Below are positions 1 through 4,690 of a DNA stretch of 5,584 bases, piece by piece. Each line of letters opens with the position of its first letter. Positions within the stretch are counted from its first letter, which is position 1. The stretch is from Collinsella sp. (GTDB lineage: Bacteria > Actinomycetota > Coriobacteriia > Coriobacteriales > Coriobacteriaceae), in NCBI GenBank assembly GCA_022728415.1, contig JAIJJM010000162.1, positions 1 to 5,584 on the forward strand. The letters are read 5' to 3'. A model generated the notes under the pieces. The model made no database searches, was not told the DNA's origin, and saw only the letters and a list, made by a program, of their open reading frames with translations. The position numbers and the translations under genes were made by a program.

Positions 1-9
1 ACGGGCCAT
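1..9 (-). CDS. start of a leftward gene (first three codons only), probably IS91-like
   Basis: On the minus strand ATG GCC CGT (M-A-R) begins at 9 and runs off the left edge. It is preceded by the Shine-Dalgarno-like CAGGT (20-16) with a 6-base spacing, and lies about 35 bases below the -10 box TATAAA. Only three codons are visible, so the product cannot be named. Its position inside the IS91-like terminus suggests the transposase or the small accessory ORF some IS91 relatives carry. Confidence 0.35.
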
Positions 10-42
10 ATAACTACCTGAAAGACAATGACATTATCATTT

Positions 43-71
43 TTTATAACGGTAATTCCAGGCCATGACAA
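43..71 (-). promoter_or_regulatory. sigma70-type promoter firing leftward from the IS91-like end
   Basis: On the minus strand a -35 box TTGTCA (71-66) is separated by exactly 17 bases from a -10 box TATAAA (48-43). Each differs from consensus at one base. Transcription should start near 36 and lead to the ATG at 9-7. It is one of the best promoter matches in the window and fits a transposase leader. Confidence 0.6.
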
Positions 72-98
72 GCCGCAGCCGCCAGGCTGCCTACTCGA

Positions 99-219
99 TG
101 AGATTCTTAAAAGAGTAATCCCAGCCATATATAATGTGGCTATTGATGATGCTATAAAATCAGTAAGGAATGTTGGGGATAGATTAGAGGAGGAATTAGA
201 TATGAGGAAGGTAGTGTGA
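99..219 (+). pseudogene. C-terminal remnant of a truncated gene, possibly a polymorphic toxin tail
   Basis: About 40 codons, from the GAT/GAG near 97-102 to TGA at 217-219, encode a lysine- and glutamate-rich, helix-prone tail that includes DEILKRVIPAIYNVAIDDAI and ends in DMRKVV. The AT-rich codon use continues into the next gene. Its TGA overlaps the GTG start of that gene by four bases (216-219), so the two were one translational unit. An ATG at 28 is in frame, but that upstream stretch lies in the IS91-like end and is unrelated in composition. The gene therefore appears to have lost its 5' part when the element inserted. A toxin identity is inferred only from the coupled NTF2-like neighbour. 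The fragment itself matches no family I recognise. Confidence 0.45.
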
Positions 220-578
220 CTAATTTTAAATCAGACTTAAATCTAATAAGAAAAGAATGGTATAATGCATTTTATTCAGGTAATACTGAAATGCTAGATT
301 ACTTGGAAGCTGATTGGTTTATTTCAACAAATGGTCAAAAAGTTATCTATAAAAAACATCAGTTACGAAAGATTGATATGCGTCCAGCGAGGATTTTACC
401 TGGCATAGAAAGATATGAATATGATGTCGTAATGCGTGAGTTTAAAGGAATTGCTTGTGTTTCAGGGAAAGCTGAAATAAAGCAAAATGATGGAAATATA
501 TTAATGGCATTTATTGAAAATTGGATAAAGGTTAATGGTGGATGGAAAATGCAGTTTATATCGTATGAAAAAATCTAA
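216..578 (+). CDS. NTF2-like (SnoaL/DUF4440-type) small protein, possible immunity protein
   Basis: This is a complete 120-residue cytoplasmic protein with no signal peptide or membrane segment. The GTG start at 216 follows GAGGAAGG (204-211) at good spacing. The in-frame stop TAG at 180-182 leaves no upstream ATG. The N-terminal helix (about 5-30, EWYNAFYSGNTEMLDYLEAD) followed by mixed strands, and the C-terminal strand pattern FIENWIKVNGGWKMQFISYE (99-118), match the cone-shaped NTF2/SnoaL fold. It overlaps the preceding truncated gene by GTGA. Small NTF2-fold proteins directly after a toxin C-terminus are a known immunity type in Rhs, CDI and T6SS loci, so immunity is the preferred role. 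An ordinary orphan DUF4440 protein is the alternative. The AT-rich composition (roughly a third GC) differs sharply from the buf genes and suggests a separate origin. Confidence 0.65.
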   Translation: MTNFKSDLNLIRKEWYNAFYSGNTEMLDYLEADWFISTNGQKVIYKKHQLRKIDMRPARILPGIERYEYDVVMREFKGIACVSGKAEIKQNDGNILMAFIENWIKVNGGWKMQFISYEKI

Positions 579-597
579 GGGGAAGCCCCCTTAGATT
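568..597 (-). terminator. rho-independent terminator for leftward transcription (possibly bidirectional hairpin)
   Basis: A perfect 11-bp stem pairs 572-582 with 587-597 around a 4-base loop (583-586). On the minus strand the stem runs directly into TTTTTT (573-568), the hallmark of an intrinsic terminator for genes read from the right. On the plus strand the hairpin contains the TAA of the NTF2-like gene (576-578) but lacks a T run. It would stop the minus-strand pseudogene at 620-881 and also readthrough from the bufferin operon, which has no clear terminator of its own. Confidence 0.75.
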
Positions 598-619
598 AAT
601 GGTTATATATGTTCAAATT

Positions 620-881
620 TTATTTTTTATAGCGATAACTTCTGCTTTGAGCTTTAAGCATGTTTTCTGCAAACTGAATATCAAAACTATTTATAGTATT
701 AGTTATTATAGTTTTTATTTTCTCTTTATCAGATAATAAATCACCATGCTCTATAGGTTCCCGCATATATGGATTGTTTTTTAATTCATCAAATGATGTT
801 TTAAATAGTTCATGGCGGCATAGCTATTGCCCCAGGGTTTTTCATGCCCTCCCAATTGAGTCCTTTTCCTGAAGAAGTAGC
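620..881 (-). pseudogene. frameshifted C-terminal fragment of an unrecognised protein
   Basis: Two open minus-strand segments read as one protein after a one-base shift near 811-813. The first (881-813) reads ATSSGKGLNWEGMKNPGAIA then MPP, closed by a stop at 882-884 upstream and TGA at 812-810. The second (814-620) starts HELFKTSFDELKNNPYMREP, continues through DLLSDKEKIKTIITNTINSF and ends QSRSYRYKK followed by TAA. The second segment has good hydrophilic, AT-rich coding character and is followed by a terminator at 597-568. Neither segment has a usable start, so this is debris of a larger gene. I do not recognise the family. A toxin C-terminus or another accessory protein are possibilities. 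The break coincides with GAAC (811-808 on the minus strand), so a recombination junction between two different genes is an alternative to a simple frameshift. Confidence 0.5.
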
Positions 882-910
882 TTATATGCTATCCCGGACA
901 TTATTTAAGA

Positions 911-1438
911 TTATAGCGTCATCATAGGGTTATTCCTTTTCTGCATCACATTCTGGTGCCTACGCCGGTACGTACGTTTCAGCAGGTTATCCAGGGAATA
1001 TTTTCCGCCGCCATACGCCAGTAAATACATCTGGGCGGTAAGCCAGGTGGCATGAACCGGCCAGGCATCGGGATAGACAAACACCTGGATCACTATCGTC
1101 ATTCCTGCCAGCACTAGTGCGGAAAAACGCGTTGCCAGTCCCAGGACAAGCAGAACCGGAAAAATATGTTCGGCTCCTGCTGCAAGCAGTGCAGCAGTCT
1201 CCGGTGCCAGAAACGGCAGTCGGTACTCTGTGGCAAACAGCGCAACCGCCGAACGGGTAATATGCGGAACATCCAGTTCCGGTGGCATCCCTCCCAGTAT
1301 ATCCAGAACCAACCCCTCTACCTTACTTTGCCCTGACAGCCAGAATGTGGCGGCCAGGCCTGTACGAGCCAGAAGGGGGATCAGACTGTCCTGCAGTAAT
1401 GCCTGGCCCCGCTGCAGAAAACTTCTCATCAATGCCAT
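911..1438 (-). CDS. DoxX-family membrane protein of the bufferin operon
   Basis: This is a 175-residue integral inner-membrane protein. The ATG at 1438 follows GAGGAG with 7 bases of spacing and lies one base past the bufC stop, so translation is probably coupled. The open frame extends upstream to 1726, but that part is antisense-type shadow within bufC and is not used. Hydrophobic segments lie at about 15-35, 78-104, 105-121 and 131-145, giving the four-helix DoxX/DoxD topology. The motif AEHIFPVLLVLGLATRF (89-105) is the family's conserved E-x-GLLLILGL-TR region. The C-terminus is basic (KRTYRRR, 155-161) and should be cytoplasmic. DoxX proteins are frequent last genes in DUF2282-DUF692-DUF2063 operons such as gig. 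Their exact role is not settled, and a link to redox or thiol stress at the membrane is a hypothesis. Confidence 0.85.
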   Translation of the reverse strand: MALMRSFLQRGQALLQDSLIPLLARTGLAATFWLSGQSKVEGLVLDILGGMPPELDVPHITRSAVALFATEYRLPFLAPETAALLAAGAEHIFPVLLVLGLATRFSALVLAGMTIVIQVFVYPDAWPVHATWLTAQMYLLAYGGGKYSLDNLLKRTYRRRHQNVMQKRNNPMMTL

Positions 1439-1439
1439 A

Positions 1440-2198
1440 TCATTTCTCCTCTGTGCAGGCCAGCCACCCGAGTAGCCTGTTCTGGTGCAGGCGCAGCAAC
1501 AGAGAGCCAGGTTCAAAACAGCAGTCATGCTCTCTGGCCTGCAACGTTGCCTGCGCCAGGTTATTGCCGGCATGTACCGCCACCATAAACGAAAAGTCGG
1601 CAGGGCTGAGAAGCGTAATCCGCACGTCATCCCCCAAACGGAACAACAGCACCTGCTCTGGCTGCAGAGGGTCAACAAACAATGGCTCCTCCTCCTGATG
1701 AGCTGCCCACAGGCTGTATATCGCATAAGGCGAGCTGAAAAGTCGGACAGAAGGAACCAGGCCCGCAGTCAGACTGACCAGTCCGGTCTGCGCCAGTCGC
1801 ACCAGCTGTTCTTCGGATACGAGGCTGGTCGTCTCCGCCGCATGCAACGCATCGATAAACAATAGTTCCAGTCGGGTCAGATCGGCCAGCCACGGCCATT
1901 CAGCCAGTGGGGAAAAGGACGCTATCCAGGCAGGCAGAGCATGTCCATACCCCGCCAATACCGGCGACGAGGGTGGATGCTGACGGATAAATTCAGCAAC
2001 CATGGCCCGAAAAAATTCGTCACCAACCTGTCGTTGCAGGACCGGGCAGTTTTCTGCCAGCGCTTCCGTTAAGGAGGCCATGATATTATTACGGTAGACC
2101 GCAAACCGGACGGCCGGATCGCTGCCATTCCAGACGGTAAGCCCCACCGGGGGGGGGGAGTGTGGCTCAAGCAGTGCCTGGTACAGACTGTTTTGCAT
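1440..2198 (-). CDS. bufC: BufC, DUF2063 partner protein of the MNIO enzyme
   Basis: This 252-residue cytoplasmic protein starts at ATG 2198 behind AAGGAG with a 6-base gap. Its start overlaps the bufB 3' end by 32 bases, so the two are translationally linked. The N-terminal DUF2063 signature is clear: [20 protein letters not shown] (23-42), [20 protein letters not shown] (58-77), [15 protein letters not shown] (78-92) and [17 protein letters not shown] (104-120). The C-terminal half (about 145-252) is the strand-rich part that in MbnC/BufC-type partners helps present the precursor peptide to the oxidase. Established: DUF692 enzymes of this class work with such a partner. Inferred: this protein binds BufB and BufA1. 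Codons 14-17 lie in a run of ten C (2158-2149), a possible slippage site. The present frame agrees with the family N-terminus, so the gene is intact. Confidence 0.9.
   Translation of the reverse strand: MQNSLYQALLEPHSPPPVGLTVWNGSDPAVRFAVYRNNIMASLTEALAENCPVLQRQVGDEFFRAMVAEFIRQHPPSSPVLAGYGHALPAWIASFSPLAEWPWLADLTRLELLFIDALHAAETTSLVSEEQLVRLAQTGLVSLTAGLVPSVRLFSSPYAIYSLWAAHQEEEPLFVDPLQPEQVLLFRLGDDVRITLLSPADFSFMVAVHAGNNLAQATLQAREHDCCFEPGSLLLRLHQNRLLGWLACTEEK
2149..2158 (-). repeat. C10 homopolymer inside bufC codons 14-17
   Basis: Ten consecutive G on the plus strand (2149-2158), C on the coding strand, encode part of H-S-P-P-P-V-G near the start of bufC. A change of one base would frameshift bufC almost at its beginning and could uncouple doxX downstream. 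It is either a possible phase-variation tract or a sequencing-prone site. Confidence 0.9.
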
Positions 2199-3093
2199 GC
2201 CTGGCTCCTTCTTTCATTCTGTTTTCTGCCATTGCTGCCTCACCGAGCAGGACGCTGAGCGGGGGGATACTGGCATCCCATTCGATCAGGGTGGCGACCG
2301 CACCTGTGCCGGTGAGGGCGGACTCATAAAGCTGCCAGACTGGCACCGTCACCGGGCTATCATGACTGTCAATAAGCAGGCGGGCACCGACGCCGTCCTG
2401 GCTTTCGGTATAGCCTGCAAGATGGATTTCCCTCACCCGGTCCAGGGGCAGTTGATGCAACATCTGGTACGGATCGCGATTGTGATTCACGCTGCTGATA
2501 TAGAGGTTATTCACATCGAGCAACAGTCCGCAGCCGGTACGGTGGATCACCTCACGGATAAAATCGGTCTCACTGAAGGTGGAGGTAGAGAATTCAACAT
2601 AGGTGGCCGGATTCTCGAGCAATATCTGGCGACGCAGCGTATTCTGGACCTGATCGATATGTTCACATACCCGGTTCAGCGTGGCCTGTGTGTACGGTAA
2701 CGGCAGGAGATCATTCAGAAAAATATCATCATGCGTGGACCAGGCCAGATGCTCTGAAAATGAATGCGGCTGATAGCGGTCAACCAGGGCCGCCACCCGC
2801 TGCAGATGTGCGGTATTCAGCGGTTGTTCTCCACCGATGGACATCCCCACCCCGTGAATGGACAGGGGATAGCATTCACACAGGGCCGTCAGCGCCTGGT
2901 GGAAAGGCCCCCCGGCACAGAGATAATTCTCTGCATGAATTTCCAGAAAGCCCGTATCGGGTTTATCTGCCAGAAGTTGCCGGAAATGCTCCGGTTTCAG
3001 GCTGATGCCTCCCCGGGCGGGGAGGCACGCATTCCACATACCAGAAGCAGTGCTGGCAGAGGGATCACAGGGGTGAGTCTGGCTGGTCATCAT
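2167..3093 (-). CDS. bufB: BufB, DUF692 multinuclear non-heme iron oxidase (MNIO)
   Basis: This 308-residue cytoplasmic TIM-barrel oxidase is in the MbnB/HvfB/DUF692 family. The start at 3093 (MMTSQTH) follows AGGAG with 5 bases to the ATG. A longer frame to 3156 would overlap bufA1 and has no better site. The family metal-binding motifs are present in order: EIHAENY (51-57), [12 protein letters not shown] (77-88, H80), SEHLAWS (113-119, H115), LLENPATYV (158-166, E160), [11 protein letters not shown] (190-200, D193 and N195/N196), REIHLAGY (221-228, H224), IDSHDSPV (241-248, D242 and H244) and [11 protein letters not shown] (269-279, E271). No ligand appears lost, so the enzyme should be active. 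Members use two or three irons and oxygen to turn cysteines into oxazolone or thiooxazole rings. Here the likely substrate is BufA1, encoded 31 bases upstream, with BufC as partner. Confidence 0.93.
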   Translation of the reverse strand: MMTSQTHPCDPSASTASGMWNACLPARGGISLKPEHFRQLLADKPDTGFLEIHAENYLCAGGPFHQALTALCECYPLSIHGVGMSIGGEQPLNTAHLQRVAALVDRYQPHSFSEHLAWSTHDDIFLNDLLPLPYTQATLNRVCEHIDQVQNTLRRQILLENPATYVEFSTSTFSETDFIREVIHRTGCGLLLDVNNLYISSVNHNRDPYQMLHQLPLDRVREIHLAGYTESQDGVGARLLIDSHDSPVTVPVWQLYESALTGTGAVATLIEWDASIPPLSVLLGEAAMAENRMKEGARHAKQSVPGTA

Positions 3094-3124
3094 ATCGGCT
3101 CCTGGTTGTGGACTGTCGTGGATA

Positions 3125-3415
3125 TTATGCGTTTTTAAAGGCCTCAAGCTGGCCATGGCCGGTAGGGGAACCCGGGGATTTCATCTTCACGCAGGTGCCC
3201 GCCGGTACCAGTTTCCAGGCATTTCCCTGATAATCCATTTTCGCGGTGCCTGCACAGGTTGTGCCGGCGCCGGCTTTACAGTCGTTTTTGCCTTTCAGCG
3301 AAACGCCGTAACATTTTTCCATATTATCGCCAGTGGCCATTGCCGGGGCACTGGCCGCTGCCAGTACGCTGCCCAGGGTCAGTGCCAGTAATGCGGTGGA
3401 GGTTGTTTTTTTCAT
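3125..3415 (-). CDS. bufA1: BufA1-type DUF2282 secreted RiPP precursor (bufferin)
   Basis: This small exported precursor is 96 residues from the preferred ATG at 3415. An ATG at 3421 lies two codons earlier, but AGAGG (3429-3425) stands only 2 bases from it and 8 bases from 3415, favouring [10 protein letters not shown]. Residues below are counted from the 3421 start. A basic tip, a hydrophobic core and ASAPAMA (23-29) form a signal peptide, likely cut after A29. The mature chain carries the four conserved DUF2282 cysteines: KCYG (C37), NDCKAG (C48), TTCAGTAK (C56) and PAGTC (C77). In characterised bufferins the two central cysteines become thiooxazoles and the outer pair forms a disulphide. 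The same is expected here but not shown. The tail after C77 ([20 protein letters not shown]) is somewhat extended and carries a histidine. It is the first gene of the operon, behind a TetR-style operator. Confidence 0.92.
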   Translation of the reverse strand: MKKTTSTALLALTLGSVLAAASAPAMATGDNMEKCYGVSLKGKNDCKAGAGTTCAGTAKMDYQGNAWKLVPAGTCVKMKSPGSPTGHGQLEAFKNA

Positions 3416-3442
3416 ATTCATATCCTCTGAGTCGTTGTATTT

Positions 3443-3459
3443 ATCAGCACATTGCTGAT
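3443..3459 (-). promoter_or_regulatory. perfect 7-bp hairpin at the predicted 5' end of the buf mRNA
   Basis: ATCAGCA (3443-3449) and TGCTGAT (3453-3459) are perfect inverted repeats around a 3-base centre. With the predicted start of transcription near 3460, the mRNA would begin with this stem-loop, about 28 bases before the start codon. A 5'-terminal hairpin can protect mRNA from decay. A second operator half-palindrome pair is the alternative. No following T run, so it is not a terminator. Confidence 0.6.
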
Positions 3460-3466
3460 GCCTTTA

Positions 3467-3507
3467 AAACTATCTACTAATAGATAAGTTCTCAATGTGT
3501 TTTTTTT
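3467..3507 (-). promoter_or_regulatory. predicted bufA1 promoter with upstream A-tract
   Basis: On the minus strand a -35-like TTGAGA (3495-3490, four of six) lies 17 bases from a weak -10-like TAGTTT (3472-3467). An A8 run (3507-3500) just upstream of the -35 box resembles an UP element. Start of transcription is predicted near 3460. The weak -10 box suggests basal expression is low or needs more than RNA polymerase alone. Confidence 0.5.
3471..3486. promoter_or_regulatory. TetR-style operator in the bufA1 promoter
   Basis: TATCTA (3471-3476) and TAGATA (3481-3486) form a perfect 6-bp inverted repeat with a 4-base centre (CTAA). AACT to the left (3468-3471) and AAGTT to the right (3486-3490) continue the symmetry imperfectly. 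The 16-bp site sits almost wholly in the -35/-10 spacer of the predicted bufA1 promoter, the classic place for a TetR-family repressor to block RNA polymerase. The regulator gene is the next gene upstream at 3724-4281. I found no second copy in front of that gene. Confidence 0.6.
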
Positions 3508-3566
3508 CTTTATGTCCGGAAAACGAGATTTTCTTCACAATACGGGAGGCAGGTTGCACCCGGTCT

Positions 3567-3594
3567 GGAAAATAAATACAGGCAGTTATGCCTG
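3567..3594 (-). terminator. possible terminator of the tetR-family gene
   Basis: On the minus strand CAGGCA-TAAC-TGCCTG (3594-3579) is followed by TATTTATTTT (3578-3569). The 6-bp stem is short and the T run is broken, so this is a weak intrinsic terminator about 130 bases past the regulator stop. If used, it separates the regulator transcript from the buf promoter. A second hairpin at 3637-3650 (CCGGA-TCAC-TCCGG) lacks a T run. Confidence 0.4.
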
Positions 3595-3723
3595 GCAGAC
3601 CATGGCTGATGCTGAGTTGCCTGTCCTTGAGAGGTTCCGGATCACTCCGGTAACGTCCAGTCGGACCGCTCAAAATGACAGGGGGTCGCCCCGGCATCAC
3701 CGGGACACGTCCGCAGGGATGAG

Positions 3724-4281
3724 TCAGACCCGGCAGAGCAACTGCTCCAGCGCTTTCATCGTGCGGATGCAGGCGTCGTGAGGCGGTATGCGGTTCAGCA
3801 TCAGGGCGCCTTTTATCGAACTGGCCACAATCATAGCAACATCTTCTGCCGGGGCAGAAAAAAACAGTTCTCCGCTTTCCTTTCCGGACAGCAGGACCGC
3901 CGTCAGAATGCGCAGGTCCGTCTGTGCCAACCGGTTAACGGCCTCCTGCAGGGGAGGCTCAAACAGGTTACAGTCCGACATCATTGCGTACACCCCGCAC
4001 ATCTGGCCGGTGTCCGCGCAGGCCAGAAAGGCCTCCATATAGCCCTTCAGGCGGGCTTTCCCGGCAGGTAACTGCTGCAGGGTGGCTTCCAGCGCCAGAA
4101 AACCGGCTTTTTTATATTCACAGTAGGCTATTCCCAGGTCTGTTTTTGTCTGGAAATGGTAGTGAATGCTGGCTTTACGGATACCCAGCGTCTTCGCCAG
4201 GTCAGCATAGCTGAACCCCTGGTAACCGTTCTGCTGGATAAGTGTGTCAGTCAGTTCAATCAGACTGTCATGGGTGGACAT
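3724..4281 (-). CDS. TetR/AcrR-family regulator, probable repressor of the buf operon
   Basis: This is a 185-residue DNA-binding protein. The ATG at 4281 is preceded by GGGAG with 6 bases of spacing, and the frame's upstream extension to 4338 crosses a poly-C leader and is not used. The N-terminal TetR domain is clear: helix 1 LIELTDTLIQQNGYQGFSY (7-25) and the helix-turn-helix YADLAKTLGIRKASIHYHFQ (25-44), with the family KASIHYHF-KTDL ending. The C-terminal ligand domain has six cysteines in the whole protein (C54, C88, C95, C104, C171, C183). GQMCGVYAMMSDCN (92-105) lies where NemR-type thiol-sensing regulators carry reactive cysteines. It lies upstream of bufA1 on the same strand, whose promoter holds a TetR-like palindrome, so local control is likely. 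The inducer (metal ion, reactive chlorine or electrophile) is inference. Length is typical of the family. Confidence 0.88.
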   Translation of the reverse strand: MSTHDSLIELTDTLIQQNGYQGFSYADLAKTLGIRKASIHYHFQTKTDLGIAYCEYKKAGFLALEATLQQLPAGKARLKGYMEAFLACADTGQMCGVYAMMSDCNLFEPPLQEAVNRLAQTDLRILTAVLLSGKESGELFFSAPAEDVAMIVASSIKGALMLNRIPPHDACIRTMKALEQLLCRV

Positions 4282-4292
4282 ATGTTTCTCCC

Positions 4293-4301
4293 GGGGGGGG
4301 G
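4293..4301 (-). repeat. C9 homopolymer in the leader of the tetR-family gene
   Basis: Nine G on the plus strand (4293-4301), C on the gene's strand, lie just upstream of its GGGAG ribosome binding site and about 12 bases from the start codon. A TACTAT -10-like element sits on the other side (4309-4304). A length change would alter promoter-to-RBS spacing and leader pairing, since C-runs can pair with GGG, but not the reading frame. Confidence 0.9.
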
Positions 4302-4447
4302 CTATAGTAATTCTGAATAACAACAGGCCCGAAGACAAACGCCGCCAGGCAGGAAATCTGTACTGGTATTTTACTGCAAAGCGAAGATGACTGCTGCTCC
4401 TGGGTCTGTTTCAGCACTTCCGTCACATGCCCGGATTACACGATGTC

Positions 4448-4459
4448 CGCACCGGTGCG
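4448..4459. repeat. 12-bp perfect palindrome CGCACCGGTGCG
   Basis: CGCACCGGTGCG reads the same on both strands. It lies 13 bases before the larger 30-bp palindrome, so the two may form one regulatory or structural site. No gene start is close enough to assign an operator role. Confidence 0.7.
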
Positions 4460-4472
4460 TATTCCGCTCTAT

Positions 4473-4502
4473 TCGATCACGGATTGGCCAAACCGTGATC
4501 GA
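4473..4502. repeat. 30-bp near-perfect palindrome
   Basis: Bases 4473-4502 form a dyad in which 14 of 15 pairs match. The arms are TCGATCACGG (4473-4482) and CCGTGATCGA (4493-4502), the centre is TTGGCCAA (4484-4491), and the only mismatch is A4483/A4492. It is far longer than chance would give. There is no T run, so it is not a simple terminator. It could be a protein-binding site, a cruciform or a remnant of a mobile element end. Function unknown. Confidence 0.85.
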
Positions 4503-4620
4503 TTCAGATGCCATTTTGCAGCAGTATACATGGGTGCTCAAATTGCTGAAGACACGTAAGTCAGGGGAAGAAGTGCCTTACTGAGCCCGGAATGGCATCC
4601 TGTTGCAGATATTACTGATA

Positions 4621-4638
4621 TTTCAGACTGTTCTGAAA
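4621..4638. repeat. 7-bp inverted repeat TTTCAGA-N4-TCTGAAA
   Basis: A perfect 7-bp inverted repeat with a CTGT centre, about 55 bases from the IS91-like junction. No T run follows on either strand. It could be a small operator or chance. Nothing nearby assigns a role. Confidence 0.5.
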
Positions 4639-4690
4639 GCAAATGTCTGCGGGGATCGGTTGGTAACATCCAGGGCCAGATCTCCTCCCC

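Larger units (their letters stand above)
1..98 (-). mobile_element. terIS-side end of a leftward IS91-like element (partial)
   Basis: Seen: a GC-rich patch (61-98) ends in CCTACTCGA (90-98). Read on the minus strand this is TCGAGTAGG, closely similar to TCGATAGG at the oriIS-like end at 4696-4703. Just inside are a hairpin, GCAGCC-GCCA-GGCTGC (75-90), a strong minus-strand promoter (71-43), a ribosome binding site and an ATG at 9. Established: IS91-family elements have short imperfect end repeats and the transposase promoter lies near terIS. Inference: positions 98 and below are the upstream end of an element whose genes lie left of the window, in the same orientation as the one at 4695-5584. 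The transposase itself is not visible here, so the call rests on the end repeat and promoter layout. Confidence 0.5.
3416..3723. other. intergenic region between the tetR-family gene and bufA1
   Basis: These 308 bases hold the bufA1 leader hairpin, promoter, operator and A-tract (3443-3507), then a probable weak terminator (3567-3594). GC-rich small dyads follow at 3637-3650 (CCGGA-TCAC-TCCGG) and 3690-3704 (CCCGG-CATCA-CCGGG). A 76-codon minus-strand frame (3470-3700) runs across the promoter, has no ribosome binding site of note and resembles no family, so I see no gene here. Confidence 0.6.
4282..4690. other. gene-poor spacer between the tetR-family gene and the IS91-like end
   Basis: No ORF here has a convincing ribosome binding site or family resemblance. 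It holds the poly-C leader of the regulator, a 12-bp perfect palindrome (4448-4459), a 30-bp near-palindrome (4473-4502) and a TTTCAGA-CTGT-TCTGAAA hairpin (4621-4638). A short plus-strand frame (4391-4498) ending LHDVRTGAYSALFDHGLAKP looks protein-like but has no start and cannot be named. It may be a tail fragment of an older gene. Confidence 0.5.

Noticed and set aside
28..98. N-terminal part of a 63-codon plus-strand frame (28-219)
   Set aside because: The first part lies in the IS91-like end, overlaps a strong opposite-strand promoter and has no ribosome binding site. Only the part after about 99 looks like real coding sequence.
1439..1726. 271-codon version of the DoxX gene
   Set aside because: The extension lies inside bufC in another frame and is cysteine- and arginine-rich noise. 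The ATG at 1438 has a good ribosome binding site directly after the bufC stop.
3094..3156. Longer start for bufB at 3156
   Set aside because: It would overlap the end of bufA1. The ATG at 3093 has AGGAG at good spacing, and the extra residues do not resemble the family.
3470..3700. 76-codon minus-strand frame upstream of bufA1
   Set aside because: It crosses the predicted promoter, operator and terminator, has no recognisable domain and no good ribosome binding site.
3690..3704. CCCGG-CATCA-CCGGG hairpin as the tetR terminator
   Set aside because: Only a 5-bp stem and no T run. The hairpin at 3567-3594 is the better candidate.
4391..4498. Plus-strand fragment ending LHDVRTGAYSALFDHGLAKP
   Set aside because: It looks somewhat protein-like but has no start, only 35 codons and no family I can name. 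Mentioned only within the spacer entry.
4387..4584. 65-codon plus-strand frame
   Set aside because: No ribosome binding site, arginine- and serine-rich low-quality composition, and it runs through the large palindrome.
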